The notes beneath the pieces are model-generated. The model ran no database searches, was not told the origin of the DNA, and saw only the letters and a list, made by a program, of their open reading frames with translations. A stretch of DNA of 64,000 nucleotides from Nesterenkonia ebinurensis (GTDB lineage: Bacteria > Actinomycetota > Actinomycetes > Actinomycetales > Micrococcaceae): assembly GCF_008711175.1 (NCBI RefSeq), contig NZ_VWNF01000050.1, positions 1-64,000 of the forward strand, written 5' to 3'. Numbering within the stretch: the first letter of the stretch is position 1; every line of letters starts with the position of its first letter. This document shows positions 35,834-44,319 of the stretch, one piece after another. Position numbers and translations under genes: made by a program.

Positions 35834-36385
35834 TCAGGCGGCCTCTGCCACCAGGGTGAGGAAGGCCCGGTTGAAATCCTTCAGGTCGTCCGGGGTACGT
35901 GAAGTGACCAGGCCGTTGGAGACCACCGCGGCGTCGTCGATCCATTCCGCCCCGGCGTTGGTCAGATCGGTCTTCAGGGATGGGTAGCTGGTCACGGTCC
36001 GGCCTGCGGCGGCTCCGACTTCGGTGAGGATCCACGGGCCGTGGCAGATGGCAGCCACCGGTTTGCTGGCCTCGAAGAACGCCTTGACGAACCGCTGTGC
36101 GTCCTCATCGATCCGCAGGGCATCAGCGTTGAGCGTGCCGCCGGGCAGTACCAGGCCTGCGTACTCAGCCGGGTCGGCACTGGGCAGATGGACGTCCACA
36201 TCAAAGTGGTCTGCATGCTCCCAGTCGCCCTTCATCGCCTGTATCTGACCTTCCTTGGGCGAGATGACCACAGGCGTTCCACCGGTCTCCTGGATCGCAG
36301 CGTAGGGCTCGGTCAGCTCGGGCTGCTCCACGCCGTTGGTGGTAAGGATGGCGATCTTCAGTCCTGGAATCGTGATGTCAGCCAT
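35834..36385 (-). CDS. DJ-1/PfpI-type protein (YhbO/general stress protein 18 group)
   Basis: A 183-residue class I glutamine-amidotransferase-like protein. Start ATG 36385 has AGGAGG 7 bases upstream; an ATG two codons earlier abuts that site and is less likely. Nucleophile elbow AAICHGPW carries the Cys, and LPGGTLNADALR and DDAAVVSNGLVTSRTPDDL are typical. Members act as deglycases, proteases or chaperones under oxidative or carbonyl stress. The assignment within the family is tentative. Confidence 0.85.
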   Translation of the reverse strand: MADITIPGLKIAILTTNGVEQPELTEPYAAIQETGGTPVVISPKEGQIQAMKGDWEHADHFDVDVHLPSADPAEYAGLVLPGGTLNADALRIDEDAQRFVKAFFEASKPVAAICHGPWILTEVGAAAGRTVTSYPSLKTDLTNAGAEWIDDAAVVSNGLVTSRTPDDLKDFNRAFLTLVAEAA

Positions 36386-36589
36386 GGTCATTCCTCCTAG
36401 TTTGCGGGTCATGCCGAAAATGCCGGCCCGGCAGCTCCGGTGCAACGAGTTGAGCTCCTCTGTGGGCCGCTTGGGGTTTTCAACTTAGGAGCTGGGTCTG
36501 CACCTGAACAGCACGTCAGCTCAACATTGGCTCAGAATCTCATCCCAGAGACGGATGTGGCGCGGCGGTGGGCTCCCTAGGGTGAAGGT

Positions 36590-37102
36590 ATGACCGAGCA
36601 GAAGAACGACGCCGCATACCATTTCCTCGCCGACCCCTGGGGCCAGGCGGCTGCTGTGGGTGTGCTGACCCTGTTCCCGGTGCGCAAGTACCCCGGCTGG
36701 CTGAAGACCACCATGGCATGGGGCCCGGCAATTGGGGTGACCGCTATGGTAGCCACCCCGGGGGCCACCACCAAGGTGCTGCGCAAGCTATGTGAGTGGG
36801 CCGGCGATGACCCCGAACAGATCAACGAGGTCGAGGAGATCAAGCCGGTCACCCGGGCAGGGATGGCCGTGGCTGCCGGTGCCGCCATGTACGGGGGATG
36901 GAAACTCTCCGTGTGGTCCGACACTGCCATGGAAAACCTTGTGCGCAAGCTGCGCATCCCGGCCCCTCGGGTGGCGATGGGCGCGGCGGCCGGCTGGGCC
37001 ACCTGGTGGCAGGTCAAGCAGGCCAACGAACGCGTGGCTGCTCAGCGGGCAGAGCGTCAGCGGGAAGCCGAGCGCGAGCGCATCCGAGATACCAGCGCAT
37101 AG
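36590..37102 (+). CDS. hypothetical actinobacterial protein with hydrophobic segments
   Basis: A 170-residue protein that I do not recognise beyond a general actinobacterial look. It has two or three weakly hydrophobic segments (AVGVLTLFPV, TMAWGPAIGVTAMVAT, AGMAVAAGAAMYGGW) and a charged C-terminal helix rich in Arg/Glu that may form a coiled coil. The start ATG has little ribosome-site support. The 3' end overlaps the convergent MFS gene by 46 bp. Possibly a membrane-associated scaffold. Confidence 0.6.
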   Translation: MTEQKNDAAYHFLADPWGQAAAVGVLTLFPVRKYPGWLKTTMAWGPAIGVTAMVATPGATTKVLRKLCEWAGDDPEQINEVEEIKPVTRAGMAVAAGAAMYGGWKLSVWSDTAMENLVRKLRIPAPRVAMGAAAGWATWWQVKQANERVAAQRAERQREAERERIRDTSA

Positions 37103-38331
37103 ATCACCAGCGCCGAGGCTGTGATGCACGGCCAGATCGCCAGGGTCGGCACAATCCCCAGCACCGATCCAGAGACCCCGCCGAACAGCCCGGCCACTGG
37201 CACCACGCCCATAGTCAGGGTGCGTCGCGCGGTGGTGATCCGCCCGAAGTGTGACTCCGGCATGATCGAAGCCGCCCAGCCCATATTGGCCACCGATGCC
37301 GCCACCACTGCGAAGCCCCAGAGCACACTGTGCGCGAACACCAGCGCCACTGCCACCGGAAGAGTCGTAAAGGCAGCCACTATGTAGAACGACGACGCCA
37401 CCACCTGTCCCAACGTTCCGGCCACCACAATCTGAGGTGCGGTAAAGCGAGGCAGCAGCCGCGGTCCGACCAGAGCGCCGAGCAGCCCGCCCACTGCGCC
37501 CGCGCTGAGGGCGGCACCGAAGAGGGCGGGGTCAAGACCGAGCACCTCCAGCAGGAAGATGACCTCCACCGCGGTACCGAAGCTGATCGCGGCATTGGTG
37601 GCAGTCACCAGCAGGGTGATGGCCAGCAGCTGCCGCAGTTTGGTCAACTCGGTGAACCCGGCAGTCACAGTTTTCCAGAATGCGGTTTTGGGGGCAGGTG
37701 CCGCTGATCCGGCGTCGTCATCTGTGCTGGCCTCGGCCGCAGGCAGGGCGGTCCTCCGGATTGGCGTAAGTGACAGCAGGGCGATGCCGAGCAGGGCGAT
37801 GCTGATCCCGATCAGCGCTGAGGCTCCCCACGCTGTGATCACCAGGCCGGACGCAGCGGGCGCAATGATGCGTACGGTCTCGTCCGTCGAGGTCAGCCGG
37901 GAGACGAACCGGGAGACATAGGAGGTGCGGTCGGCGTCGTACTCGATCAGGCGCGGAGCGAGAGTCTCCTTACTGGCGCTCAATGCGGTGGTGCACACCC
38001 CAATGAGCGTGACCAGTACCATGCCCAGCCAGATGGTGAGCACTCCGATCAGGTGCAGGGCCAACAGCGCACTGACGAGTACCAGCAGCACCATCTGGGC
38101 CAAGCGCAGGATCAGCAGCGGGTGGCTGCGGTCGATGAGGATCCCGATGGGCACAGCCAGCAGCAGGAAGCTGAGCGAGCCGAGGGCGTTGATCAGTCCC
38201 ATCTGGTAGGCCGCGGCCCCCAGGATGGTCACGAACAGCACGTCGGTGGCGACGTCCAGAGCTGAGGTGTGGGCGGCTGCGGAGCCGTTGGATGCCATCA
38301 GCGCGCGCCGCTGGACAGGGAGGGATGTCAT
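37057..38331 (-). CDS. MFS transporter (drug/siderophore exporter-like)
   Basis: A 424-residue, 12-helix protein. I start at ATG 38331; the upstream extension is arginine/serine-rich and unconvincing. The loop after helix 2 reads PIGILIDRSHPLLILRLAQ, a variant of the MFS motif A, and helices in the second half are glycine/alanine-rich (ALSAGAVGGLLGALVGPRLL). The central cytosolic loop is about 45 residues. It resembles the EntS-like exporter group. It is divergent from thiE across a 247-bp region with an inverted repeat; no operon partner. Confidence 0.82.
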   Translation of the reverse strand: MTSLPVQRRALMASNGSAAAHTSALDVATDVLFVTILGAAAYQMGLINALGSLSFLLLAVPIGILIDRSHPLLILRLAQMVLLVLVSALLALHLIGVLTIWLGMVLVTLIGVCTTALSASKETLAPRLIEYDADRTSYVSRFVSRLTSTDETVRIIAPAASGLVITAWGASALIGISIALLGIALLSLTPIRRTALPAAEASTDDDAGSAAPAPKTAFWKTVTAGFTELTKLRQLLAITLLVTATNAAISFGTAVEVIFLLEVLGLDPALFGAALSAGAVGGLLGALVGPRLLPRFTAPQIVVAGTLGQVVASSFYIVAAFTTLPVAVALVFAHSVLWGFAVVAASVANMGWAASIMPESHFGRITTARRTLTMGVVPVAGLFGGVSGSVLGIVPTLAIWPCITASALVIYALVSRMRSRSASR

Positions 38332-38487
38332 GAGAGTTCTTCTTTCAGGGCGTAGTAGGTCTCCAGGGACGGCAAACAACACCCAGGCCGGATGCTCGGC
38401 GGGGCGGTTCGCGGTCGAAGAGCTACACGCGCATGAAGAACATGGGCTCCACATTATCCCGGATCGGATTTTCAGGGGATTGTTGGG

Positions 38488-38515
38488 TTATCTACAGCTC
38501 ATGAAGTGTCGATAA
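38488..38515. promoter_or_regulatory. inverted repeat between MFS and thiE genes
   Basis: TTATCTACA, 10 bp, TGTCGATAA: nine-base arms with one mismatch. It lies in the divergent gap, 64 bp before the thiE start. Likely an operator for one or both genes. It is not a TPP riboswitch: the conserved CTGAGA element is absent. Confidence 0.4.
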
Positions 38516-38578
38516 TCCGACAAGTGCCTGATTTTGCGAGGTGGGAGGGAGTTCAGCTGCACCCGATACTGTGGAGTC

Positions 38579-39292
38579 ATGACTACCGCCACTCCAGAAC
38601 CCACCCATCTTGGCCAGCTGCGGCGCGAGCGTCTGCTGGCCTCCAGGCTCTACGTCTGTACCGACCTGCAGCGGTTCATCACCCGCCCAGAGGCCGGCCC
38701 TGTGGACGAGCTGGACTTCGAGGCGCTGCGCAGCTTCTTCGCCGAGGCCTATGCCGGGGGCGTGGACATCATCCAGGTGCGGGACAAGAACGTCTCAGCC
38801 CGCACCGAGATCGCCGCCCTGACCCTGCTCAAAGAGGTAGCCGATGAGTACGCTGGCCTCTCTGCGGCCAATGACCGGGCGGACCTGGCGCTGATCACCG
38901 GAGTGGATGTGTTCCACGTGGGCCAGGAGGACCTGGCCACCGATCATGCCCGGGCTATCCTGGGTGATGACGTGATCATCGGCCGCTCCTGCCGGAGCCT
39001 GACACAGGTGCGGGAAGCTGATTCAGACATCGGCATCGACTATTACTGCACCGGTCCGGTCTGGGAGACCCCCACCAAGCCCGGCCGCGCGGCAGTGGGC
39101 ACCGAGCTGGTGGCTCAGGCGGCTGGTCTGGAATCTGTGAAACCGTTCTTCGCCATCGGCGGGATCAACACGGAGAACATCGGGCAGGTCACCGGAGCCG
39201 GCGGCGACCGCGTGGTGGTCGTCCGCGCGGTGACCCAGGCTTCGGACGTGGCTGCCGCGGCGAGGACCCTGCGCGAGCACCTGCCGGCTTAG
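38579..39292 (+). CDS. thiE: thiamine-phosphate synthase
   Basis: A 237-residue TIM-barrel enzyme joining the thiazole phosphate and HMP-diphosphate to give thiamine phosphate. The start is the ATG at 38579 with GGAG close by. Motifs: LYVCTDLQR, GGVDIIQVRDKN, LSAANDRADLALITGVDVFHVGQEDL, YYCTGPVWETPTKPGR and FAIGGINTENI. This is a good family match at normal length; the N-terminus is slightly extended. No other thi gene is adjacent. The last 104 bp overlap the convergent LysR-like gene. Confidence 0.92.
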   Translation: MTTATPEPTHLGQLRRERLLASRLYVCTDLQRFITRPEAGPVDELDFEALRSFFAEAYAGGVDIIQVRDKNVSARTEIAALTLLKEVADEYAGLSAANDRADLALITGVDVFHVGQEDLATDHARAILGDDVIIGRSCRSLTQVREADSDIGIDYYCTGPVWETPTKPGRAAVGTELVAQAAGLESVKPFFAIGGINTENIGQVTGAGGDRVVVVRAVTQASDVAAAARTLREHLPA

Positions 39293-39914
39293 CCCTCTGC
39301 TTCGGTGCAAGCTGACTGCGACCTGAGGACTCCTTGCGCCCGCGCGCAATCCCGATGAACTCCTGGATCTCCTCTGAGTCTCTCTCGCGCAGCCACACCA
39401 GAGAGACCGGATACCCCGGCTGACCAGCAACAGTGCGGACGACGACGTCCTTTCGGCTCACTGCCCGTGCCACTGAGTTTGGCACCACCACCAGTCCTGC
39501 CCCTGCGGCGGCCACCTCCATGGCCGTCCGTTCGGCAGCAGCAAGGTCTGCACCGGTCAGCGCCGTATGCGGGTCATGAGCTGCCACCCCCATCTGCGAG
39601 GGGTCGATGAATGGCTCGTCAGCGATCTCCACCCAGTCCACAGAATTCTCAGCCGCAGCCACCCAGTGGTCCCGCGAGGCGCAGACCGCCGGCTCCTCGG
39701 TGTAGATCTGCACTGCGTGAAACGTGTCCTTATCCGGAGCGGGGGTGCCTGGGCGGCTGCGGAGGTAGGTGATGTCCACGGTGCCTGCGGTGAGGCGCTC
39801 GAGCACGCCGGCGTCGTCGTAATAGTGAACCTCAAGCGGGATATCGGGATACCTCTGGCGCCAGCGCCGCATCCATTTGTCCGGCGCTGCCCCTGCCATC
39901 GCCCCGATCCGCAT
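39189..39914 (-). CDS. LysR-type effector domain without DNA-binding domain
   Basis: A 241-residue protein that begins directly with the LysR substrate-binding fold: MRIGAMAGAAPDKWMRRW, YPDIPLEVHYYDDAGVLERL, GTVDITYLR, then AAGAGLVVVPNSVARAV. There is no N-terminal HTH, and the upstream DNA codes for the dienelactone hydrolase end, not a lost HTH. The last about 50 residues are a basic Pro/Arg/Gly-rich tail encoded antisense to thiE. The tail might bind DNA or RNA (inference). It could be a stand-alone ligand sensor or a degenerate regulator. Confidence 0.7.
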   Translation of the reverse strand: MRIGAMAGAAPDKWMRRWRQRYPDIPLEVHYYDDAGVLERLTAGTVDITYLRSRPGTPAPDKDTFHAVQIYTEEPAVCASRDHWVAAAENSVDWVEIADEPFIDPSQMGVAAHDPHTALTGADLAAAERTAMEVAAAGAGLVVVPNSVARAVSRKDVVVRTVAGQPGYPVSLVWLRERDSEEIQEFIGIARGRKESSGRSQLAPKQRAKPAGARAGSSPRQPRPKPGSPRGRPPRGRRRLR

Positions 39915-39948
39915 CTGATCAGCCTACCGGCGCGGCAGCACCGTGCCC

Positions 39949-40659
39949 CTACTTCACCTGCTTGCGGAGGAAGTCTGCGGCGCGGTCCCAGGCAAGCTGG
40001 GCGAGCTCGGGGTCGTAGGTGCCGATGAGGTTCTCGTCGTTGTGAAAGGCGTGGCCGGCATCGTAGTAGAAGAACTCCACCTCCGCGCCTGACTCCTCAC
40101 GAATCTGGGCCTCCTGCTGACGGGCCTGCTCCTCCGGGTACATCTGGTCCTGCTTGGCATAGTGCCCCTGCACCGCCGCCTTCACCCCGGTGTAGGTCTC
40201 CGGCACCGCCTGCCCGACCCCGTAGAACGGCACCGCAGCTGAGACCTTCTCGCCCTGCTGGGCGGCCAGGGCAAGCACGAAGCCCCCGCCCATGCAGAAG
40301 CCGATGGCACCCACGGATGTGGAGGTGACGTCCTGGTGGGCCAGCAGGAAGTCGGTAGCTCCGGCCAGCTGCCGGGCGCCTTCCTCGGCGGGCAGCTTGG
40401 ACATCATCTCCCCGGCCTCCTCGCCGTCATGGGTGATCCAGCCGCCGTAGAGATCGGGGGCCAGTGCCACGAACCCTGAAGCCGCCAGTCGGTCGGTGAC
40501 CTCTTTGATGTGGTCAGTCAGGCCCCACCACTCCTGGATGACGATGATCCCCGGGCCCGACCCAGAGGGCGGGGTGGCCAGATAGCCGTGACCGGTATCG
40601 GTGACCTCAGCGCTGGGCAGCTGGAAGGTGATGTTCTGGTGCGGGGTCTTCTCTGCCAT
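39949..40659 (-). CDS. dienelactone hydrolase family protein
   Basis: A 236-residue alpha/beta hydrolase. The nucleophile elbow is GAIGFCMGGGFVLAL, with cysteine as in true dienelactone hydrolases; acid in the AKQDQMYP strand and histidine in YDAGHAFHND complete the triad. IIVIQEWWGLTDHIKEVTDRL is the usual early motif. AGGAGG lies 6 bases before the ATG. No aromatic ring-cleavage genes are nearby, so the natural substrate is uncertain. Confidence 0.9.
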   Translation of the reverse strand: MAEKTPHQNITFQLPSAEVTDTGHGYLATPPSGSGPGIIVIQEWWGLTDHIKEVTDRLAASGFVALAPDLYGGWITHDGEEAGEMMSKLPAEEGARQLAGATDFLLAHQDVTSTSVGAIGFCMGGGFVLALAAQQGEKVSAAVPFYGVGQAVPETYTGVKAAVQGHYAKQDQMYPEEQARQQEAQIREESGAEVEFFYYDAGHAFHNDENLIGTYDPELAQLAWDRAADFLRKQVK

Positions 40660-40698
40660 GGGATCCTCCTATGAGTACCTGGGTGAGCACATCTTCCC

Positions 40699-40716
40699 TG
40701 TTCAGACTACTGAACA
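40699..40716. promoter_or_regulatory. perfect inverted repeat TGTTCAG-N4-CTGAACA
   Basis: Seven-base perfect arms around ACTA in the divergent gap between the dienelactone hydrolase and the Mrp operon, 122 bp before the mrpF start. Candidate operator or small hairpin. It does not match the actinobacterial LexA box (GAAC-N4-GTTC), being its mirror arrangement. Confidence 0.4.
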
Positions 40717-40837
40717 CAGCTGCAGCGGTGAAGAGCAGCTGCGAATCCTTAGCCGGGAATGTCCTCGTTCTGCCACAAGGTTGACCTTAGGGGTAGATTC
40801 GACGCATGCGATGAGGAGCTGACAAGGAGGAACGCAC

Positions 40838-41191
40838 GTGGATCAGGTGATGGTGGTCATCCTGTCCGTGGTCCTGATCGTACTGCTGCTGAACTTCCTG
40901 GTAGCCCTGTTCGCCTTCGCCCGCCGGGGCTTCAGCGAGAACTGGCTGCTGGTGGTGCTGCTGACCGGGACCACCGGGGCCGGCATGGTGGCGCTGCTGA
41001 TCGTGCTGGAGTCCATCCTGGGAGAGAGTCTCAACCCGCCGTTCCGGCTGCTGGATGTTGCACTGATCCTCACCGGTACCGCCGCACTGACCGCTGCGGT
41101 GCGCGCCGCTGCTGGTGCCCGCACCCGGCAGGACGCCGCCGAGGGCCATGACACCGCCGGCTCCACCGCGGAGCGGAGTGAACGCCTATGA
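40838..41191 (+). CDS. mrpF: Mrp antiporter subunit F-like
   Basis: A 117-residue, three-helix protein, first gene of the antiporter operon. The GTG start has AAGGAGG 7 bases upstream. Hydrophobic blocks at about residues 5-27, 35-58 and 72-90 match MrpF/MnhF, and the tail is polar. The Mrp complex exchanges cytoplasmic Na+ for external protons, important for salt and alkali tolerance. Its stop overlaps the next start by 4 bp. The sequence match to MrpF is weak; position and topology carry the call. Confidence 0.7.
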   Translation: MDQVMVVILSVVLIVLLLNFLVALFAFARRGFSENWLLVVLLTGTTGAGMVALLIVLESILGESLNPPFRLLDVALILTGTAALTAAVRAAAGARTRQDAAEGHDTAGSTAERSERL

Positions 41192-41532
41192 GCCTGGTGC
41201 TGGATGTGCTGGCCGCAGTGCTGATCATCGGTGGGGCCTTCTTCTTCACCGTGGGCACTCTGGGGCTGATCCGCTTCTCCGATGTGCGCTCCCGGCTGCA
41301 TGCGCTGACCAAGGCGGACAACTTGGGGCTCGGGCTGGTCCTGGTGGGTTCCGCGCTCTGGCTGGCTGACTGGGCGATCGCGGGACTGATGCTGCTGTGC
41401 TGGCTCTTCGCCCTGGCCGGGGCCTCGGTCTCTGCGCATGTCATCGCCGGCCTGGAGGCTGATCATGCGGAGCAGCGTGAGCCGACACATTACGACAACG
41501 CCGCCTCACCTGAGGCAGGTGATGACCGGTGA
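41188..41532 (+). CDS. mrpG: Mrp antiporter subunit G
   Basis: A 114-residue, three-helix protein with the characteristic MrpG/PhaG segment GTLGLIRFSDVRSRLHALTKADNLG (here given as GLIRFSDVRSRLHA and TKADNLG). The C-terminal tail is acidic. It overlaps both neighbours by 4 bases (ATGA, GTGA), so the operon is tightly coupled. Confidence 0.88.
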   Translation: MSLVLDVLAAVLIIGGAFFFTVGTLGLIRFSDVRSRLHALTKADNLGLGLVLVGSALWLADWAIAGLMLLCWLFALAGASVSAHVIAGLEADHAEQREPTHYDNAASPEAGDDR

Positions 41533-42500
41533 TCTCCCCCATCGACATCACCTTGGGCCTGGCCGTGCTGGCCGTCGCCGGGCTCAGCCTGATCCCGCGC
41601 TCCCGTCTGGTGTTCACTATGGGGTTCCTGGCCTTAGGGATCGTGATCACTATGGTGTGGCTGCGGCTGGACTCTCTGGACGTGGCGCTGGCTGAGGCGG
41701 CTATCGGCACCGGTCTGCTCTCGGCACTGATGGTGTGGCTGGCCATACGCAGCCCCGAGCCCCCTGGGGCCGGGGGGATGCAGTCCAGTCCGCGGCTGCC
41801 CTGGCTGCGCCCGGTCATCGGTGCAATTGCCGGATCCGGTCTCACCATGGTCATGGCCGCCGTGTGGTTACGAGTGGACCAGCAGCTGCCGGCCTGGCGT
41901 CAGAGTGTTGACCAGCAGTTGCCGGACACCGGAGTGGAGCACCCGATTACCGGGGTACTGCTGGCCTTCCGCGCCTATGACACTCTGTTGGAATCGGCCA
42001 TCTTGATGCTCACCGCTGCCGCGGTGCTGGCGCTGTGCCGTGGAGGCGGGCTCTCCACCCCCGGCACCCACCGTCTGGGGGTCCATCAGACCTCCTCCCC
42101 TATGCCGCCGGTGCCCTCCGCACTGCCCTGGGCGGCCCGGCTGTTGGCCCCGGCACTGGTCCTGCTGGGTCTCTGGCTGCTCTTCGCCGGTTCTGCTGAC
42201 TCCGGTGGGGCCTTCCAGTCCGGGGCGGTGTTGGCTGCCGCCTTCATCCTCTTACGGACTTCGCAGGTAAGCCTGGGGACAGCCACGGAGCACTGGCTGC
42301 GCCCAGTGCTGGTGGGCGGCGTCGTGATTTTTATTCTGGCCGGGCTGCTGGGTCCGGTGCTGGGGCTGCCCTGGCTGTCCTGGGAGCCGGGGTGGGCCTT
42401 CGTCGTGGTGCTGATCGTGGAGGTGCTGCTCACCGCCGGGATCGCTGCCGGGCTGTACACCCTCTTCCTGACCTTGGAGAATCCCGAGGGGGTGCGCTGA
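41529..42500 (+). CDS. mrpB: fusion of MrpA C-terminal (DUF4040/MbhD) segment with MrpB
   Basis: A 323-residue membrane protein in two parts. The N-part (residues 1-80) resembles the DUF4040/MbhD domain, with DSLDVALAEAAIGTGLLSAL as its signature. The C-part (about 190-320) has the MnhB features GSADSGGAFQSGAVLAAAFILL and a helical end. Between them, FRAYDTLLESAILMLTAAAV matches the MrpA/MbhE-type segment. In classic Mrp operons the first parts belong to the C-terminus of MrpA; here they are detached and fused to MrpB. GTG start with overlaps on both sides. Confidence 0.82.
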   Translation: MISPIDITLGLAVLAVAGLSLIPRSRLVFTMGFLALGIVITMVWLRLDSLDVALAEAAIGTGLLSALMVWLAIRSPEPPGAGGMQSSPRLPWLRPVIGAIAGSGLTMVMAAVWLRVDQQLPAWRQSVDQQLPDTGVEHPITGVLLAFRAYDTLLESAILMLTAAAVLALCRGGGLSTPGTHRLGVHQTSSPMPPVPSALPWAARLLAPALVLLGLWLLFAGSADSGGAFQSGAVLAAAFILLRTSQVSLGTATEHWLRPVLVGGVVIFILAGLLGPVLGLPWLSWEPGWAFVVVLIVEVLLTAGIAAGLYTLFLTLENPEGVR

Positions 42501-42805
42501 TGCTGCTTCAGCTGGATACCATCACCTGGTATCTGATGATCGCTTCGGCAGTCACCGTGTTCGGCATGGTGCGGCTGCTGTTGGTCCGGGACCGGCTGGC
42601 CCGGCTGATCGCCTTGGATGTCACCGGAATCGGGGTGCTGCTGACCTTGGTGGCGCTGGCCGCCCGGGCGGATGCCCCGGATGCGGTGCTGCAGGCCCTG
42701 GTGATCACCGGCCTGGTGATTGCTGTGGCGTTCACCGGCCTGGGCGCAGTGCTGATCCGCCGGATCGAAGGTGCACAGGACACTGACGGCGGTGATGCGC
42801 GGTGA
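42500..42805 (+). CDS. mrpC: Mrp antiporter subunit C (NuoK-like)
   Basis: A 101-residue protein with three helices, of the NuoK/MrpC family: LLVRDRLARLIALDVTGIGV and DAVLQALVITGLVIAVAFTGL, the latter the classic D-AL-LTAIVI-like segment with conserved Asp. Start ATG at 42500 overlaps the previous stop (TGATG). It overlaps the next gene's GTG by 4 bp. Confidence 0.88.
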   Translation: MLLQLDTITWYLMIASAVTVFGMVRLLLVRDRLARLIALDVTGIGVLLTLVALAARADAPDAVLQALVITGLVIAVAFTGLGAVLIRRIEGAQDTDGGDAR

Positions 42806-44319
42806 CGTTAGCCCAGTTCAGCCTCGGCGGCTTGGTACTGCTGCCCCTGCTGGCAGCGGCGGTGATGATCGTGCTGCCGCACCTGTGGCGCCGGATCCTC
42901 GGGGTGGTGTTCGGGGTGCTGACCGCCGGACTCACCGTGCCGGTGATCGCCCAGGTATCGGCTTCGAACCTGCCGGAGCTGGTGCTGGGCGGGTTCGAAG
43001 CCCCGCTGGGCATTCATCTGCGCGGCGACGGTCTGGCCGCAGTCTTCCTGGGAGTCACTGCCCTGGTGGGGCTGGTGCTGACGGGGTACGCCGCGGTGGT
43101 GACCAAAGCTGAGGGCAGTTACTTTAGCGGTTCCTCCTGGCAGCCGGGAAACCCAGGTTTCTGGCCGTTGTGGCTGGGCTGCTGGTCGGGGCTGAATGCG
43201 GTGTACCTCTCCGGGGACCTGTTCAACCTGTATGTGGGCCTGGAGCTGGTGGGCCTGACCGCGGTAGCACTGGTGGCCCTGGGCGGGCGCAGCTCCTGGG
43301 AAGCTGCCCTGCGCTACCTGTTCATCGCCGTGCTGGGTTCCCTGCTGTTCCTGGCTGGGGTGGGGCTGCTGGTCTCAGTGACCGGCACCTTGGATATTGA
43401 GCAGACCCGTGAGGCACTCGAGCAGCTCGATGATCAGGCGGCACCGCTGCTGGCGCTGGTGCTGATCACCTTAGGGCTAGGCATGAAGATCGCCCTGCTG
43501 CCGATGCACCGCTGGCTGGTGCCGGCGCACTCCGCAGCACCCAGTGCGGTCTCTCCGATCCTCTCAGGACTGGTGATCAAAGCGGCACTGGTGGTACTGC
43601 TGCGCACCTGGCTCTGGGCAGTGCCGCTGGTGCAGGGCAGCCAATGGCTGGCCTGGCTGCTGGGGGCCCTAGGTGCGGCCGCAGTGCTGGTGGGCTCGGT
43701 GCTGGCGTTGCGCCAGACCCGGCTCAAACCCCTGGTGGCCTACTCCACGGTGGCTCAGATCGGCTACTGGTTTCTGGCCTTCCCGCTGCTGCCCACAGAC
43801 AACAACGACGACGCCCTGGCCGCAGGTGCCTTTCATGCAGTAGTTTCCCTGGCAGCTGGGCACGCGATCGCCAAAGCGGGTCTGTTTGCTGCTGCAGGGC
43901 TGCTGAAGGACCGCTGCGGCACTGATGAGATTGATGCGCTACGCGGGGCCGGGGTGCATCAGCCAGCGCTGATCCTGGCGATGGGCATGTGCGCGGTGGG
44001 GCTGATCGGGCTGCCGATCAGCCTGGGCTTCACCGGCAAGTGGCAGCTGACCACCGCCGCGGTGGCTGCCGGGCACTGGTGGCTGGTTGTGGTAATTGCC
44101 GCCGGGACTCTGCTTACGGCAGGGTATCTGCTGCGCGGCATCGCCCCCCTGCTGCTCGCGCCGGCTGAGCAGCCCGAAGACGCACCGGCCGCCGGGCCGG
44201 TCACGCAGCGCATCCGTCTCGGCGAAGCCGCAGTCATACTATTGGGCCTGGCCACCATCGGCACCGGGTTGCTGGGCGCCTGGCTGGCCGACCTGCTGGA
44301 GGTGGGCGCATGGTGGTGA
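42802..44319 (+). CDS. mrpD: Mrp antiporter subunit D (proton-conducting, NuoN/M-like) 1
   Basis: A 505-residue protein of about 14 helices from the complex-I antiporter family. It has LYVGLELVGLTAVALVALGG with the conserved Glu of helix 5, the helix 7-8 lysine region (LGMKIALLPMHRWLVPAHS), and VAYSTVAQIGYWFLAF. This is the first of three such subunits in a row. GTG start, 10-bp overlap with the next gene. Confidence 0.88.
   Translation: MTLAQFSLGGLVLLPLLAAAVMIVLPHLWRRILGVVFGVLTAGLTVPVIAQVSASNLPELVLGGFEAPLGIHLRGDGLAAVFLGVTALVGLVLTGYAAVVTKAEGSYFSGSSWQPGNPGFWPLWLGCWSGLNAVYLSGDLFNLYVGLELVGLTAVALVALGGRSSWEAALRYLFIAVLGSLLFLAGVGLLVSVTGTLDIEQTREALEQLDDQAAPLLALVLITLGLGMKIALLPMHRWLVPAHSAAPSAVSPILSGLVIKAALVVLLRTWLWAVPLVQGSQWLAWLLGALGAAAVLVGSVLALRQTRLKPLVAYSTVAQIGYWFLAFPLLPTDNNDDALAAGAFHAVVSLAAGHAIAKAGLFAAAGLLKDRCGTDEIDALRGAGVHQPALILAMGMCAVGLIGLPISLGFTGKWQLTTAAVAAGHWWLVVVIAAGTLLTAGYLLRGIAPLLLAPAEQPEDAPAAGPVTQRIRLGEAAVILLGLATIGTGLLGAWLADLLEVGAWW

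Noticed and set aside
38461-38578. TPP riboswitch before thiE
   Set aside because: The conserved CTGAGA and ACCTGA elements are absent.
40699-40716. LexA (SOS) box before the Mrp operon
   Set aside because: The site reads GTTC...GAAC, the reverse of the actinobacterial GAAC-N4-GTTC arrangement.
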